A stretch of DNA of 64,000 bases, from contig NZ_JADCUC010000003.1 of NCBI RefSeq assembly GCF_016464365.1, forward strand, positions 186,001-250,000, given 5' to 3'. The notes beneath the pieces were generated by a model, which saw only the letters and a list, made by a program, of their open reading frames with translations, searched no databases and was not told where the DNA came from. The position numbers were made by a program, and so were the translations under genes. The stretch is from Sandaracinobacteroides hominis (lineage in GTDB: Bacteria > Pseudomonadota > Alphaproteobacteria > Sphingomonadales > Sphingomonadaceae). Every line of letters begins with the position of its first letter. The first letter of the stretch is position 1. This document shows positions 24,836 to 34,083 of this stretch, in pieces.

Positions 24836-27502
24836 CTACCCCGAGTTCCGCAAAGCCGTCGCAATCGCATTCAGGCTCAGCTGCAACCCCTCGCCGATCC
24901 GCGCATCGTCCTCGCCCGCCCGGTGCCGTTTCAGCAGCTCCACCTGCAGCAGGTTCAGCGGCTCGATATAGGGCAGCCGCAGCCGGATCGATCCATCCAG
25001 CGCCGGGTTTTTCTCCAGCAACCGCGTCTGCCCGGTGGCCGCCAGCAGCGAGTCCACCGTCAGCCCCCAGCCATCGCGGATTGCCCCAAACAGCGGCGCA
25101 CCGCTCTCGCCCGCCAGCGCCGCATAGCGCCCGGCGATTCCCATGTCGGATTTTGCCAGCACCATTTCCATGTTCGCCAGCATCGCCTGGAAGAAGGGCC
25201 AGCCCTCCGCCATCGCCTTCAGCAGCCCCTTGTCCTCGAACGCCGAAAGCGCGTGTCCGGCGCCATACCAGCCCGGCAGCATCACCCGCGCCTGCGCCCA
25301 GCTGAACACCCAGGGGATGGCGCGCAGGTCCTCGATCGCGTCGGAGGCGGTGCGGCTGGGCGGCCGCGAGCCGATTTTCAGCGTCGCGATTTCGGAAATC
25401 GGTGTCATCGCCCGGAAGAAGGCGCGGAACCCCGGCTCGCCATAGACCAGCGCCCGATAGGCCGAAAACGCCTGCGTAGAAATGCCGTCCATCGCCGCCT
25501 CGAACCGCGCCATGTCGGCATCCGCCACTTGCGGCGGGTCCAGGGTCGCCAGCAGGGTGGCCGACGCCATCGTATCCAGCGTCTTCGCCGCAACTTCCGG
25601 CGTGCCATATTTGGCGGCGATCACCTCACCCTGCTCGGTGATGCGAATCCGCGCGTTCACCGTGCCCGCAGGCTGCGCCCGAATGGCGGCAAAGCTCGAC
25701 CCGCCGCCGCGCCCCACCGAACCCCCACGCCCATGGAACAGCTGGATCGGCACGTCCGCCTTGCGAAACACCTCCGCCAGCGCGGCCGAAGCCTTGAACA
25801 GCTGCCAGGTAGAGGTCAGATAGCCGCCATCCTTGTTGCTGTCGGAATAACCGATCATCACTTCCTGCGCCCCGCGCGCCCGCGCTGCTTTGGCAACACC
25901 GGGCAGCCCCAGATACTCGGTCATGATCGCAGGCGCCGCTTCAAGGTCGGCAATCGTCTCGAACAGCGGCACCACCATCAGCGCAGCTTCCGGCGCCTTC
26001 CCCGGCTTCAGCAGCCCGCTCTCCCGCATCATCAGCTGCGGCTCCAGCAGGTCGGAAACGCTGGTGGTCTTGGAAACAATCGCCGTCGTGATCGCGGCCG
26101 CCCCCTGCCGCCGCCGCGCATCGGCAGCCGCCCGGAAGATCGCCAGCTCGCCATTCACCTTCTCCGAAGCCGGCGCCAGCGGAGTCTGCAACAGGCGCGC
26201 GCTCGTCAGCTCCTTCCGCAGCAGCGCCACCTTGGCGGCCTCGTCCAGCGCCGCATAGTCCGCCTCAACTCCCGCCAGCCGGAACAGCTCGGCAGCACAG
26301 GCCTCATGCACATCGCTGTTCTGCCGGAGGTCCAGGGTCGCCAGATGGAAGCCGAACAACCCCACCGCAATGCGCAGCTGGTCCAGCGCCCCGCCGCCAA
26401 CCCCGGCCATCTCCGCACCCTTGGCGATGGTATCGATGTCGGCCAGAAACTCGTCCGGCCCGCCATAGGCAGGCGCCGCGATCCGCGCCGGCCGCGCCGG
26501 CGGAGACCCGGTCAAAGCCTCGGCAGTCGCCGCCAGCCGTGCGTAAATACCCGTCAAAGCCCGCCGATACGGCTCATCCGTCCGCGCCGAACTGGTATCG
26601 CCGCTCAGCTCCGCCAGCTTCAGCACCGCCTCCGGCACCGGCGCAATCTCCGCCGAGATCGACAGCTCCGCCCCCAGCGCATGCACCCGGTCCAGATACC
26701 AGGTGAACAGGGTCTGCGCCGCAGACGCCATCGCCAGCCGCAAGGCGTCAGCGGTCACATTCGGGTTCCCGTCGCGGTCCCCGCCAATCCACGTCCCGAT
26801 CGTCAGGAACGGCGGCGGCACCTCGCCCAAAGCCTCCGCCCAGCCCTGCACCAGCTCCGGCATGACGGGGAGGAAATCGTCGCGAAGCCAGGCCAGCGCC
26901 GTTTCGATCTCGTCGGCAACACGGATGCGCTCCCGCCGGATAGGCCGCGTCTGCCACAAGAGCGCCACCTGCCGCTTGATCGCCGCCTCGATCGTCTCGC
27001 CCGGCGCCGCATGAGTCGCCCCGCGGTCTGCCATCGCCATCAGCTCGGCAATCCGCGTCTTGTGGTCGATCACGCTCTTGCGCCGCACTTCCGTCGGATG
27101 CGCGGTCAGCACCGGCACCACCTTCGCCCGCCGCAGCGTCGCCATCACCTTCGCCCGAGAGACGCCTCGCTCGCCCAGCCGCCGCACCGCCTCGGTCAGC
27201 CCAAAGCCCGGTTCGGCCCCGGTATCCGCCGCCATCTGCCGGTCCTCGGCCAGGTTCGCCAGCATCGAAAACAGCATGAAGCCGCGCGTGAAGGCCAGGG
27301 TATCGTCCAGAGACAAGGCCCCCAGCGCATCCGCCACATCCTCCACGGACCCCCGCCCGCGATGCCGCTCCACCGACGCCGCACGAATGGATTCCGTCCC
27401 CCGAAACAGCCGCACACCGCCACGCTCGCGGATCACATCCCCCAAAATACGCCCCAGCATCCGGATATCGGGGTTCTGCACGATCGGAGGGTTTGCAGCC
27501 AT
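24836..27502 (-). CDS. ppc: Phosphoenolpyruvate carboxylase
   Basis: 888 aa. Carboxylates PEP with bicarbonate to oxaloacetate, replenishing the TCA cycle. The first signature with the catalytic His is VLTAHPTEVRRKSV, the second is VMIGYSDSNKDGGYLTS, and the glycine loop LFHGRGGSVGRGGG is intact. The C-terminus ends in RNSG in place of the common QNTG; the terminal Gly is kept. The start is the ATG at 27500-27502; the open frame extends 16 codons upstream without family similarity. Monocistronic; convergent with the lipoprotein gene and divergent from comM. Confidence 0.96.
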   Translation of the reverse strand: MAANPPIVQNPDIRMLGRILGDVIRERGGVRLFRGTESIRAASVERHRGRGSVEDVADALGALSLDDTLAFTRGFMLFSMLANLAEDRQMAADTGAEPGFGLTEAVRRLGERGVSRAKVMATLRRAKVVPVLTAHPTEVRRKSVIDHKTRIAELMAMADRGATHAAPGETIEAAIKRQVALLWQTRPIRRERIRVADEIETALAWLRDDFLPVMPELVQGWAEALGEVPPPFLTIGTWIGGDRDGNPNVTADALRLAMASAAQTLFTWYLDRVHALGAELSISAEIAPVPEAVLKLAELSGDTSSARTDEPYRRALTGIYARLAATAEALTGSPPARPARIAAPAYGGPDEFLADIDTIAKGAEMAGVGGGALDQLRIAVGLFGFHLATLDLRQNSDVHEACAAELFRLAGVEADYAALDEAAKVALLRKELTSARLLQTPLAPASEKVNGELAIFRAAADARRRQGAAAITTAIVSKTTSVSDLLEPQLMMRESGLLKPGKAPEAALMVVPLFETIADLEAAPAIMTEYLGLPGVAKAARARGAQEVMIGYSDSNKDGGYLTSTWQLFKASAALAEVFRKADVPIQLFHGRGGSVGRGGGSSFAAIRAQPAGTVNARIRITEQGEVIAAKYGTPEVAAKTLDTMASATLLATLDPPQVADADMARFEAAMDGISTQAFSAYRALVYGEPGFRAFFRAMTPISEIATLKIGSRPPSRTASDAIEDLRAIPWVFSWAQARVMLPGWYGAGHALSAFEDKGLLKAMAEGWPFFQAMLANMEMVLAKSDMGIAGRYAALAGESGAPLFGAIRDGWGLTVDSLLAATGQTRLLEKNPALDGSIRLRLPYIEPLNLLQVELLKRHRAGEDDARIGEGLQLSLNAIATALRNSG

Positions 27503-27625
27503 GGGTGGTTCCTGTTCTTTTTCGCAGCTGCAGCATAACAGCTGCAACAATCCGCGCCAGCCCTTCCGCCCACCGCTTTTCGCCGCTACGCAAACAGCGG
27601 GTCTATAACTGGTGGAGTTGCGTAG

Positions 27626-29146
27626 ATGGTCGCGCGCGTGGCGACAGTCGCCTATCTCGGGCTCGAAGCCCGCGCCGTGGATGTGCAGGTCCAGCTCGCT
27701 TCCGGCCTCGTCAGCTTCGTTGTCGTCGGCCTGCCAGACAAGGCCGTGAAGGAAAGCCGCGACCGCGTCTCAGCCGCCTTCGCCGCACTCGGCCTCGCCA
27801 TGCCGGCCAAGAAAATCACCGTGAACCTGGCGCCTGCCGACCTCGAGAAGAACGGCTCCCACTACGATCTCCCCATCGCGCTGGGCCTCCTCGCCGCCAT
27901 GGGAGTCCTCGACCCCGAGGCGCTCGCCCACTTCGTGGCGGTCGGCGAACTCTCCCTCGACGGCCGCATAACCCCGTCACCCGGCGTGCTGCTGGCCGCC
28001 ATGCATGCCGCCTCGAAATCGCTCGGCCTGATCTGCCCGGCCGCCCAGGGCCCCGAAGCCGCCTGGCTGGGCTCCGCCAGCGGCATGGAGGTGCTCGCAG
28101 CCCCCGATCTCCACGCCCTCGTCGCCCACTTCAAGGGCAGCCAGCTCCTCACCCCGCCCAACCCGGCCATGCTCGAAGCAAAGGCCTTCACCGGCCCCGA
28201 TCTGGGCGATGTAAAGGGTCAGGAAACCCCCAAGCGCGCCCTCGAAATCGCCGCCGCCGGCGGCCACAACCTGATGATGTGCGGGCCTCCGGGCGCCGGC
28301 AAATCGATGATGGCCGCGGCGCTGCCCGGCATCCTCCCCGAACTCACCACCACCGAGGCGCTGGAAGTCGCCATGATCGCCTCGCTCGCCGGAACGCTGG
28401 AAGGCGGCCGCATAGCCCGCACCCGCCCCTTCAGAAGCCCCCATCACAGCGCCTCCATGCCAGCCCTCGTGGGCGGCGGCACCCGCGCCCGCCCCGGCGA
28501 GGTCAGCCTCGCCCACCTCGGCGTCCTCTTCCTCGATGAACTCCCCGAGTTCCAGCGCGGCGCCCTCGACGCACTCCGCCAGCCGCTGGAACGCGGCGAA
28601 GTGGAAGTCGCCCGTGCCGCCCTGCACGTCACCTACCCGGCCCGGGTCCAGCTGATCGCCGCCATGAATCCCTGCCGCTGCGGCCACCTCGCCGACGCCA
28701 GCCTGGCCTGCGCCCGCGCCCCGCGCTGCGCCGCCGACTATCAATCCAGAATCTCCGGCCCCCTCATCGACCGCATCGACCTGTTCGTCGACATCCAGGC
28801 GGTAAAGGCCAGCGATCTCGCCCTCCCGTCGCCAGCCGAACGCAGCGCAGACGTGGCCCAACGCATAGCCGCGGCCAGAGCCCTGCAATCCGCCCGCTAC
28901 GCCGGCACCGCCATCCGCACCAATGCCGAAGCAGATGGCAAGCTGCTGGAAACCCCGGAAATGCTCGAAGAACCCGCCCGCCAGCTCCTCACCCGCGCGG
29001 CCGAAACCCTCAAACTATCCGCCCGTGCGTGGACCCGCATGCTCCGCGTAGCCCGCACCATAGCCGACCTCGAAGGCACCCCAACCACCCAACGTACCCA
29101 CGTCGCCGAGGCCCTCAGCTTCCGCCGCCAGGCCCCGCAATCCTGA
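27626..29146 (+). CDS. comM: YifB/ComM family AAA+ ATPase (Mg-chelatase-like)
   Basis: 506 aa. Hexameric helicase that promotes branch migration during integration of DNA taken up by transformation. Domain order is typical: N-terminal Lon-protease-like fold with the PADLEKNGSHYDLPIALGLL block, central AAA+ core with Walker A GPPGAGKSMMA and Walker B LFLDELPEF, then the zinc-like cysteine region CRCGHLADASLACARAPRC, and a C-terminal helical domain. Length is normal. An ATG start at 27626. Its 3' end overlaps a decayed minus-strand frame. Confidence 0.93.
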   Translation: MVARVATVAYLGLEARAVDVQVQLASGLVSFVVVGLPDKAVKESRDRVSAAFAALGLAMPAKKITVNLAPADLEKNGSHYDLPIALGLLAAMGVLDPEALAHFVAVGELSLDGRITPSPGVLLAAMHAASKSLGLICPAAQGPEAAWLGSASGMEVLAAPDLHALVAHFKGSQLLTPPNPAMLEAKAFTGPDLGDVKGQETPKRALEIAAAGGHNLMMCGPPGAGKSMMAAALPGILPELTTTEALEVAMIASLAGTLEGGRIARTRPFRSPHHSASMPALVGGGTRARPGEVSLAHLGVLFLDELPEFQRGALDALRQPLERGEVEVARAALHVTYPARVQLIAAMNPCRCGHLADASLACARAPRCAADYQSRISGPLIDRIDLFVDIQAVKASDLALPSPAERSADVAQRIAAARALQSARYAGTAIRTNAEADGKLLETPEMLEEPARQLLTRAAETLKLSARAWTRMLRVARTIADLEGTPTTQRTHVAEALSFRRQAPQS

Positions 29147-29731
29147 AAGGCCGTCGGCCCTCCACGTCCCCGCCGCGCATCGCCGCCTCCGCCTCCGGCT
29201 TCAGGATCTTCACCAGTTCCGCCGCCGTATAGCGCCGCCCCACCTCCAACCCGGCAACGCTGCTATCCAGCACTTCATACACCTCGCGCTTGCCCTTCAC
29301 TCACAGCAGCACCGTATGCAGCGCCGGTATCCGCAGCTGCACCGCCTCTCCATCGGCGTCACCTCCGCGCTGCGCCAGCCCGATCAGCGCCCGCCGAAAC
29401 CGCCCGGCGCTCGCCGCATTCGAAATCTGCGCGAACTTGTTGGTATCCGCCGTAGTCTCCGCGGAAACCGGCCCAGCCTCGGTCGCAATCACCCAGGCCC
29501 AGGCCGCCAGCTTCGCCCCATCGCCCAGCTTGTCTGCCGGAAGGCCTGTTCGCTCTGCCAGTGCCGTGCCGTCCAGGCCGGCCCGGCGCTCTTCTCCCAC
29601 CAGGCCATATAGCGCACGCCACCGGCAGTCGCATACGGATGCACCGCCCGCAGCCGCATCCCCTTGCCCACCCACTTGTCGAATTCCGACTGATATTGCG
29701 CGCCGGTCAGCCCATGCCGCGCAAAATATGG
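29115..29731 (-). pseudogene. Decayed gene with a bacterial tandem-repeat (BTRD-like) fragment
   Basis: From 29731 one frame reads ARHGLTGAQYQSEFDKWVGK, then MRLRAVHPYATAGG and VRYMAWWEKSAGPAWTARH, the pattern of the bacterial tandem repeat domain (about 45-residue units). It has no start codon and is closed upstream by a TAA. Around 29550 sense shifts to another frame, which runs to a TGA at 29301-29303; the same frame then continues to 29115. This looks like a truncated, frameshifted remnant, although the last segment could be a separate small gene starting with GTG after the TGA. Confidence 0.45.
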
Positions 29732-29843
29732 TTAACGGAAATGGCGCTCCGGGGCAAGCAAACCCTCCCCTCGCGCCTCGTACACAACCGCTAGCCAGCC
29801 CCGCGAATCTGGCTTAAACTGCCCGCTAACAGGGGGTTACCAT

Positions 29844-30272
29844 ATGTCACTGATGTTCGAACCACTTCGCAAATTCGCCACCTTTTCCGGCCGCGCCCGG
29901 CGCAGGGAATATTGGCTCTGGCAGCTCTTCATCTGGATCATCTCTGCCGTCCTATTCGCCTGGCTCTTCGCCGCCTTGCCGGACAAGGTCGTCGGCACAG
30001 ACGAATTTTTCGCCATGAGCGGAAACCTGATGGAAGGCCCCACCCGTCTGCCGATGATCGTCATCGCCCTCGTCTCGCTGGCCCTCTTCCTGCCGTCCCT
30101 CGCCGTCTCCGTCCGCCGCCTCCACGACAGCGACAAGAGCGGCTGGTGGCTCCTCCTCAACCTCCTCGCGATAGGCGCCCTCGTCCTCCTCATCTTCTTC
30201 CTGATAGACGGTACCAGAGGCCCCAACAGCTACGGCCCGGACCCGAAGGGCAGACCCGGCCCGGCGAGCTGA
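29844..30272 (+). CDS. DUF805 membrane protein
   Basis: 142 aa. The opening MFEPLRKFATFSGRARRREY and WLWQLF, and the later SVRRLHDSDKSGWW motif, define the DUF805 family. Three or four membrane helices are predicted (IWIISAVLFAWLFAAL, MIVIALVSLALFLPSLAV, WWLLLNLLAIGALVLLIFFL). The C-terminus ends in the family's GTRGPNSYGPDPKG. Inner-membrane protein of unknown function. Confidence 0.9.
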   Translation: MSLMFEPLRKFATFSGRARRREYWLWQLFIWIISAVLFAWLFAALPDKVVGTDEFFAMSGNLMEGPTRLPMIVIALVSLALFLPSLAVSVRRLHDSDKSGWWLLLNLLAIGALVLLIFFLIDGTRGPNSYGPDPKGRPGPAS

Positions 30273-30305
30273 AGCAGGCCTGATCACTTGCATTCAATGT
30301 CCGAC

Positions 30306-30328
30306 GGGATATATCTTCGGGATATCCC
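30306..30328. promoter_or_regulatory. Candidate VapB operator
   Basis: Inverted repeat GGGATAT...ATATCCC (7-bp arms, 9-bp spacer) 17 bp upstream of the vapB start. VapB antitoxins repress their own operon at such palindromes. Position and symmetry are the only evidence. Confidence 0.4.
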
Positions 30329-30345
30329 GCCCAGGAGCCAGATAC

Positions 30346-30579
30346 ATGGCAGAACCAAGCGTACGCACGCCCCTATTCCGATCCAATCGCTCGCAGGCCG
30401 TCCGCCTGCCGAAGGCCGTCGCCTTTCCGGAAAATGTGCGCGAAGTGCGGGTGCTGAAACAGGGTCGACAAAGGCTCATCGTGCCGGCCGATGCGGCATG
30501 GGACGATTTCTTTGCAGCGCCCGGCATCGACCTGCCGGATCGTAGCCAGCCGGAGGCTCAGCAGCGGGAAACCTTCTGA
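30346..30579 (+). CDS. vapB: VapB-type antitoxin, AbrB/SpoVT fold
   Basis: 77 aa. The N-terminus RTPLFRSNRSQAVRLPKAVAF is the swapped-hairpin AbrB DNA-binding domain, and the acidic C-terminus (AWDDFFAAPGID) is the usual toxin-binding tail. Good AGGAG ribosome site. The stop overlaps the toxin start (TGATG), as in most vapBC operons. It is expected to neutralise VapC and repress the operon. Confidence 0.9.
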   Translation: MAEPSVRTPLFRSNRSQAVRLPKAVAFPENVREVRVLKQGRQRLIVPADAAWDDFFAAPGIDLPDRSQPEAQQRETF

Positions 30580-30986
30580 TGCTGCGCTACATGCTGGACA
30601 CCAACCTCTGCATCCGCGTTCTGCGCGATCGTCCCCAAGGCCTTAGGGAACGATTCAATGGCCATGCGGACAGCCTGTGCGTCTCGACAATCATCCTCTA
30701 TGAACTGCTGACAGGCGCCGCAAAATCTGCCCGCCCCGACCATCACCGGAAGGAAGTAGAGCGGTTTGCCTCCCGCCTCGAAATCCTCCCCTTCGATTCC
30801 GAAGCCGCCGATCACGCCGCCGACATCCGCGGAAGCCTTGAACGTGGCGGGCAGACAATCGGCGCCTACGATCTGCTGATAGCCGGCCATGCCCGCAGCA
30901 GAGGGCTCACGGTCATCACCGGCAATCTGCGCGAGTTCAACCGCGTGGACGGCCTGCGTTGCGAGGATTGGGAAAGCGCAGATTGA
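30579..30986 (+). CDS. vapC: VapC PIN-domain ribonuclease toxin
   Basis: 135 aa PIN RNase. Visible acidic residues are Asp7 in YMLDTN, the Glu of LYELLTGA near 45, and the Asp of GAYDLLIAGHA near 98, with a final VITGNLREF block. All four PIN blocks are present, so the toxin is probably active. VapC toxins cut tRNA or rRNA. The operon with vapB stands alone between DUF805 and a P450 gene. Confidence 0.92.
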   Translation: MLRYMLDTNLCIRVLRDRPQGLRERFNGHADSLCVSTIILYELLTGAAKSARPDHHRKEVERFASRLEILPFDSEAADHAADIRGSLERGGQTIGAYDLLIAGHARSRGLTVITGNLREFNRVDGLRCEDWESAD

Positions 30987-31285
30987 TTCTCACCGCAAAC
31001 GCGCGCCATTGTTTCGCGCTGTGGGAAAGGCCGACCGCTCGGCTGCCGGATGACCTGAAGAACCTTTTTCTCGGTGCGTGCGGATACGGAAACGACGAGA
31101 CGAGCTTCTCGATTGAATATTCCTCCGCGAGGTTCGACGAAGCCAAGGAAGAGCTTCGCGATATGCTGTCAGATCTTCTTTAAACTTCAAATCTCGACGA
31201 CAAATGGCCAAATCCGGATGCACGGGACAGATCTGCCCGCCAGGGTGGAGGGGCAGCGCCCCTTCAAATCACCCGAAAGCCGCAA

Positions 31286-32533
31286 TCAACCCCGCCGCAT
31301 CACCACCGGCAGCTCCCGGAACCCATGCACGAACGACGAGTACACCCGCTTCGGTTCGCCCACCACCTCCACGGCCATCTTCCGCTTGTGCATCTCTTCC
31401 AGCAGGATGTTGATCTGCAGTTCCGCCAGCCGCGCACCCACGCAGCGGTGGATGCCAAACCCAAAGCTCAGATGCCGCCGCGAATTTTCCCGCGTCGGGT
31501 CGAACAGATTGCCATTGGGGAATATCGTCTCGTCGCGGTTCGCCGACAGATACCACAGCACCAGCTTCTCGCCGGCGCGGATCGTCTGCCCGCCCACCTC
31601 GAAATCCTCCAGCGCCGTCCGCCGCATATGCGCCAGCGGCGTCTGCCAGCGAATCAGCTCGGAAACCGCGTTCGGGATCAGCTCCGGGTTGGCCATCATC
31701 TTCTGCCAGCCCTCGGGGTGCAGATGCTGCACCATTGCTGCGCCAGACATGCTGTTGCGCGTCGTGTCGTTCCCACCCACGATCAGCAGCACCAGATTGC
31801 CCAGATACTCCTGCGGCGTCATGTTCTTCGTCGCGTCGGAGTGGATCATCATCGAGATCAGGTCCGGCGCCGGCTCCTTGTTGGCGCGCTCGTTCCACAG
31901 GTTGGTGAAATAGCCGACCATCTCATACAGCGTCGCCCAGCGTGCCTTGTCCTTTTCCTCGTTCTCGATGGCTTCGAAATCGGTCGCCGCATCCGACCAT
32001 TTCGTCAGCAGCCGCCGATCTTCCCAGGGGAAGTCAAACAGCAGCGCCAGCATGCCGGTCGTCAGCTCGATCGAAACCTTGTCGGTCCAGTCAAAGCGCT
32101 CGCCAACCGGCAGGCTGTCCAGCAGCTCGGCGGTGCGGCGGCGAATATCGGCCTTCTGCCGCTCCATTTCGGCCGGCGTAAAGGCCGGCGCCACGGTCCG
32201 GCGCTGCCCGGTATGCTGCGGCCGGTCCATGGCGATGAACATCGGCATCGGCGGCTCTTCCTGGTTGTCCTGCCGGTCGGCGATCGTGATTCCGCCCTTC
32301 TCCCAGCTCGAAGAAAAGATGTCGGGCCGCCCCTCCACTTCCATGATGTGCTGGTGCGAAACCACATTCCAATAGGGGCCATAGATGGATTCCGGGCACC
32401 AGTGCACAGGCCCCTCGGCCCGCATCGCGGCGAAATCCTTCAGAACGCGGTCGTAATTGTCTTGCCAGCGATGCGGTTCCCCCACATCCAGGATGTCCAG
32501 CGCCAAACCGGTTTCGCGCGCAAGCGTAGCCAT
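31286..32533 (-). CDS. Cytochrome P450, CYP153-like
   Basis: 415 aa soluble P450. The I-helix oxygen-activation motif is GGNDTTRNSMSG, the ExxR helix is in SELIRWQ, and the heme-binding loop is FGFGIHRCVGARLAE with the axial Cys. GGNDTTRN and the N-terminal layout point to CYP153, enzymes that hydroxylate the terminal carbon of medium-chain alkanes or fatty acids. No ferredoxin or ferredoxin reductase gene lies beside it, so its electron donors are encoded elsewhere. A regulator is not adjacent. Confidence 0.88.
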   Translation of the reverse strand: MATLARETGLALDILDVGEPHRWQDNYDRVLKDFAAMRAEGPVHWCPESIYGPYWNVVSHQHIMEVEGRPDIFSSSWEKGGITIADRQDNQEEPPMPMFIAMDRPQHTGQRRTVAPAFTPAEMERQKADIRRRTAELLDSLPVGERFDWTDKVSIELTTGMLALLFDFPWEDRRLLTKWSDAATDFEAIENEEKDKARWATLYEMVGYFTNLWNERANKEPAPDLISMMIHSDATKNMTPQEYLGNLVLLIVGGNDTTRNSMSGAAMVQHLHPEGWQKMMANPELIPNAVSELIRWQTPLAHMRRTALEDFEVGGQTIRAGEKLVLWYLSANRDETIFPNGNLFDPTRENSRRHLSFGFGIHRCVGARLAELQINILLEEMHKRKMAVEVVGEPKRVYSSFVHGFRELPVVMRRG

Positions 32534-32643
32534 AGTCTCACTCCCCAGTGAATTGGGGCTGAGCCTAACTCAGATCACGTCCGAGTCAACCCAGTGCGGA
32601 GTACTACTCCGCATAATTCGACGAATGCCAATTGTCTTGCGCT

Positions 32644-32776
32644 GGCCTGCGGCCAGCTCCGCGCATTAGCGCGGGCGCGCAGTCGCGCTTGCGGGCTATG
32701 CCCGTCATGCCTACGGCGCTCCGCGCCGGTTCCTCGCATTAGCTCCGACGGCCGGTCGGCCTTGCGGGCTACGCCC
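32644..32776. repeat. Cluster of short GC-rich hairpins
   Basis: Between the P450 and symporter genes. Contains GCGCATTAGCGC, GCGGGCTATGCCCG, GGCGCTCCGCGCC, GACGGCCGGTC and GCGGGCTACGCCCG one after the other, each a small stem-loop. Similar motifs (GCGGCTATGCCGC) occur at 45130-45142. It resembles a mosaic of REP-like intergenic repeats and may also stop transcription. Confidence 0.5.
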
Positions 32777-32781
32777 GGGGT

Positions 32782-34029
32782 TTAGCCATCGGCGGCCGGC
32801 GCAGGCACCCGCTTCTTCTCCCATTCCGCAACCACCGCCGTCGCCACCGCATTTCCCACCACATTCGTCGCCGAACGCCCCATGTCCAGGAAATGGTCCA
32901 CCGCCAGAATCAGGATCAGCCCGGCCTCGGGAATGTTGAACTGCCCCAGCGTCGCCGCGATCACCACCAGGCTCGCCCGCGGCACCCCGGCCATCCCCTT
33001 CGACGTCACCATCAGGATCAGCAGCATCGTCACTTCCTGCGCGATGCTGAGATCGATGCCATAGGCCTGCGCGATGAAGATCGTCGCAAAGGCGCAATAC
33101 ATCATCGACCCATCCAGATTGAACGAATAGCCCAGCGGCAGCACAAAGCTCGAAATCTTCCGCGGCACCCCCACCCGATCCAGGGCGTCCAAAGTCCGCG
33201 GATAGGCCGCCTCCGAACTCGCCGTCGTGAATGCCAGCACGATCGGATCGCGAATCTCCGCCGCCAGCCGCAGCACCGGCTTCATCCCGATCACCAGCCC
33301 GCCGGCAAACAGGATCGTCGCCATCAGCAGCACCAGCGCCACGTAGAACCCGCCCATGAACGCGCCATAGGTGACCAGCACCCCCAGCCCGCGCTCCGAA
33401 ATCGTTGCCGTCACCGCCGCAAACACCGCCAGCGGCGCAAAGCGCATCACATAGCCGGTCACGATCAGCATCAGGTGCATCAAGGCGTCCATCGCCTTCA
33501 ACAGCGGCGCCCCCTTCTCCCCCATGGCCGACAAGGCGATCCCGGCAAAGATCGAGAACACCACGATCTGCAGGATATGGTTCCCCGCCATCGCTTCGAA
33601 GATCGACTTCGGCACCAGATCGGTGAAGAACTTCTTCGCATCAAAGCCCTGGGAGTGGATGCCGCTGTCCGCCAGCACCGGCGGCAGGGGCAGGTCCAGC
33701 CCCACACCCGGCTGCAACCAGTTCACCGCAATGATGCCGATGGTGATCGAAACGAACGACGCGGCGATAAACCAGGCAATCGCCCGCCCGCCGATCCGCC
33801 CCAGCGCGCTCGCATCGCCCCCCATATGGCCGATGCCCGAAATCAGCGCCGCCAGCACCAGCGGCGCAATGATCATCTTGATCATCCGCAGGAACAGGTC
33901 GGTCACGATGGAGAGGTAATAGACAACTTCCTTCGCCTCGTCGGGCGATGCCGTCCGATGCACCACAAATCCCGCCACCAGCCCCAGCGCCAGCGCACCC
34001 AGGATCCACCACGTAAGTTTATTACCCAT
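32782..34029 (-). CDS. Dicarboxylate/amino acid:cation symporter (DAACS family)
   Basis: 415 aa with about eight membrane helices and two re-entrant loops. Diagnostic segments are AFTTASSEAAYPRTLDAL (serine-rich hairpin 1), GYSFNLDGSMMYCAF (the NxDGt substrate/sodium site), and TSKGMAGVPRASLVVI (hairpin 2). The family imports C4-dicarboxylates or glutamate/aspartate with protons or sodium; the substrate cannot be told from sequence. Divergent from the aminotransferase operon with 54 bp between the starts. Confidence 0.92.
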   Translation of the reverse strand: MGNKLTWWILGALALGLVAGFVVHRTASPDEAKEVVYYLSIVTDLFLRMIKMIIAPLVLAALISGIGHMGGDASALGRIGGRAIAWFIAASFVSITIGIIAVNWLQPGVGLDLPLPPVLADSGIHSQGFDAKKFFTDLVPKSIFEAMAGNHILQIVVFSIFAGIALSAMGEKGAPLLKAMDALMHLMLIVTGYVMRFAPLAVFAAVTATISERGLGVLVTYGAFMGGFYVALVLLMATILFAGGLVIGMKPVLRLAAEIRDPIVLAFTTASSEAAYPRTLDALDRVGVPRKISSFVLPLGYSFNLDGSMMYCAFATIFIAQAYGIDLSIAQEVTMLLILMVTSKGMAGVPRASLVVIAATLGQFNIPEAGLILILAVDHFLDMGRSATNVVGNAVATAVVAEWEKKRVPAPAADG

Positions 34030-34083
34030 TCCGACAACTAGTCAGGTTGCCTAGCCCGCCGCAAGAGCCATAGGTTCACCGAC

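Noticed and set aside
24758-27538. 926-codon open frame antisense to ppc
   Set aside because: Arg/His/Pro-rich shadow translation of a clear ppc gene.
30959-31183. 74-aa open frame after vapC (ends KEELRDMLSDLL)
   Set aside because: It overlaps vapC, has only TTG starts without ribosome sites, and shows no family pattern.
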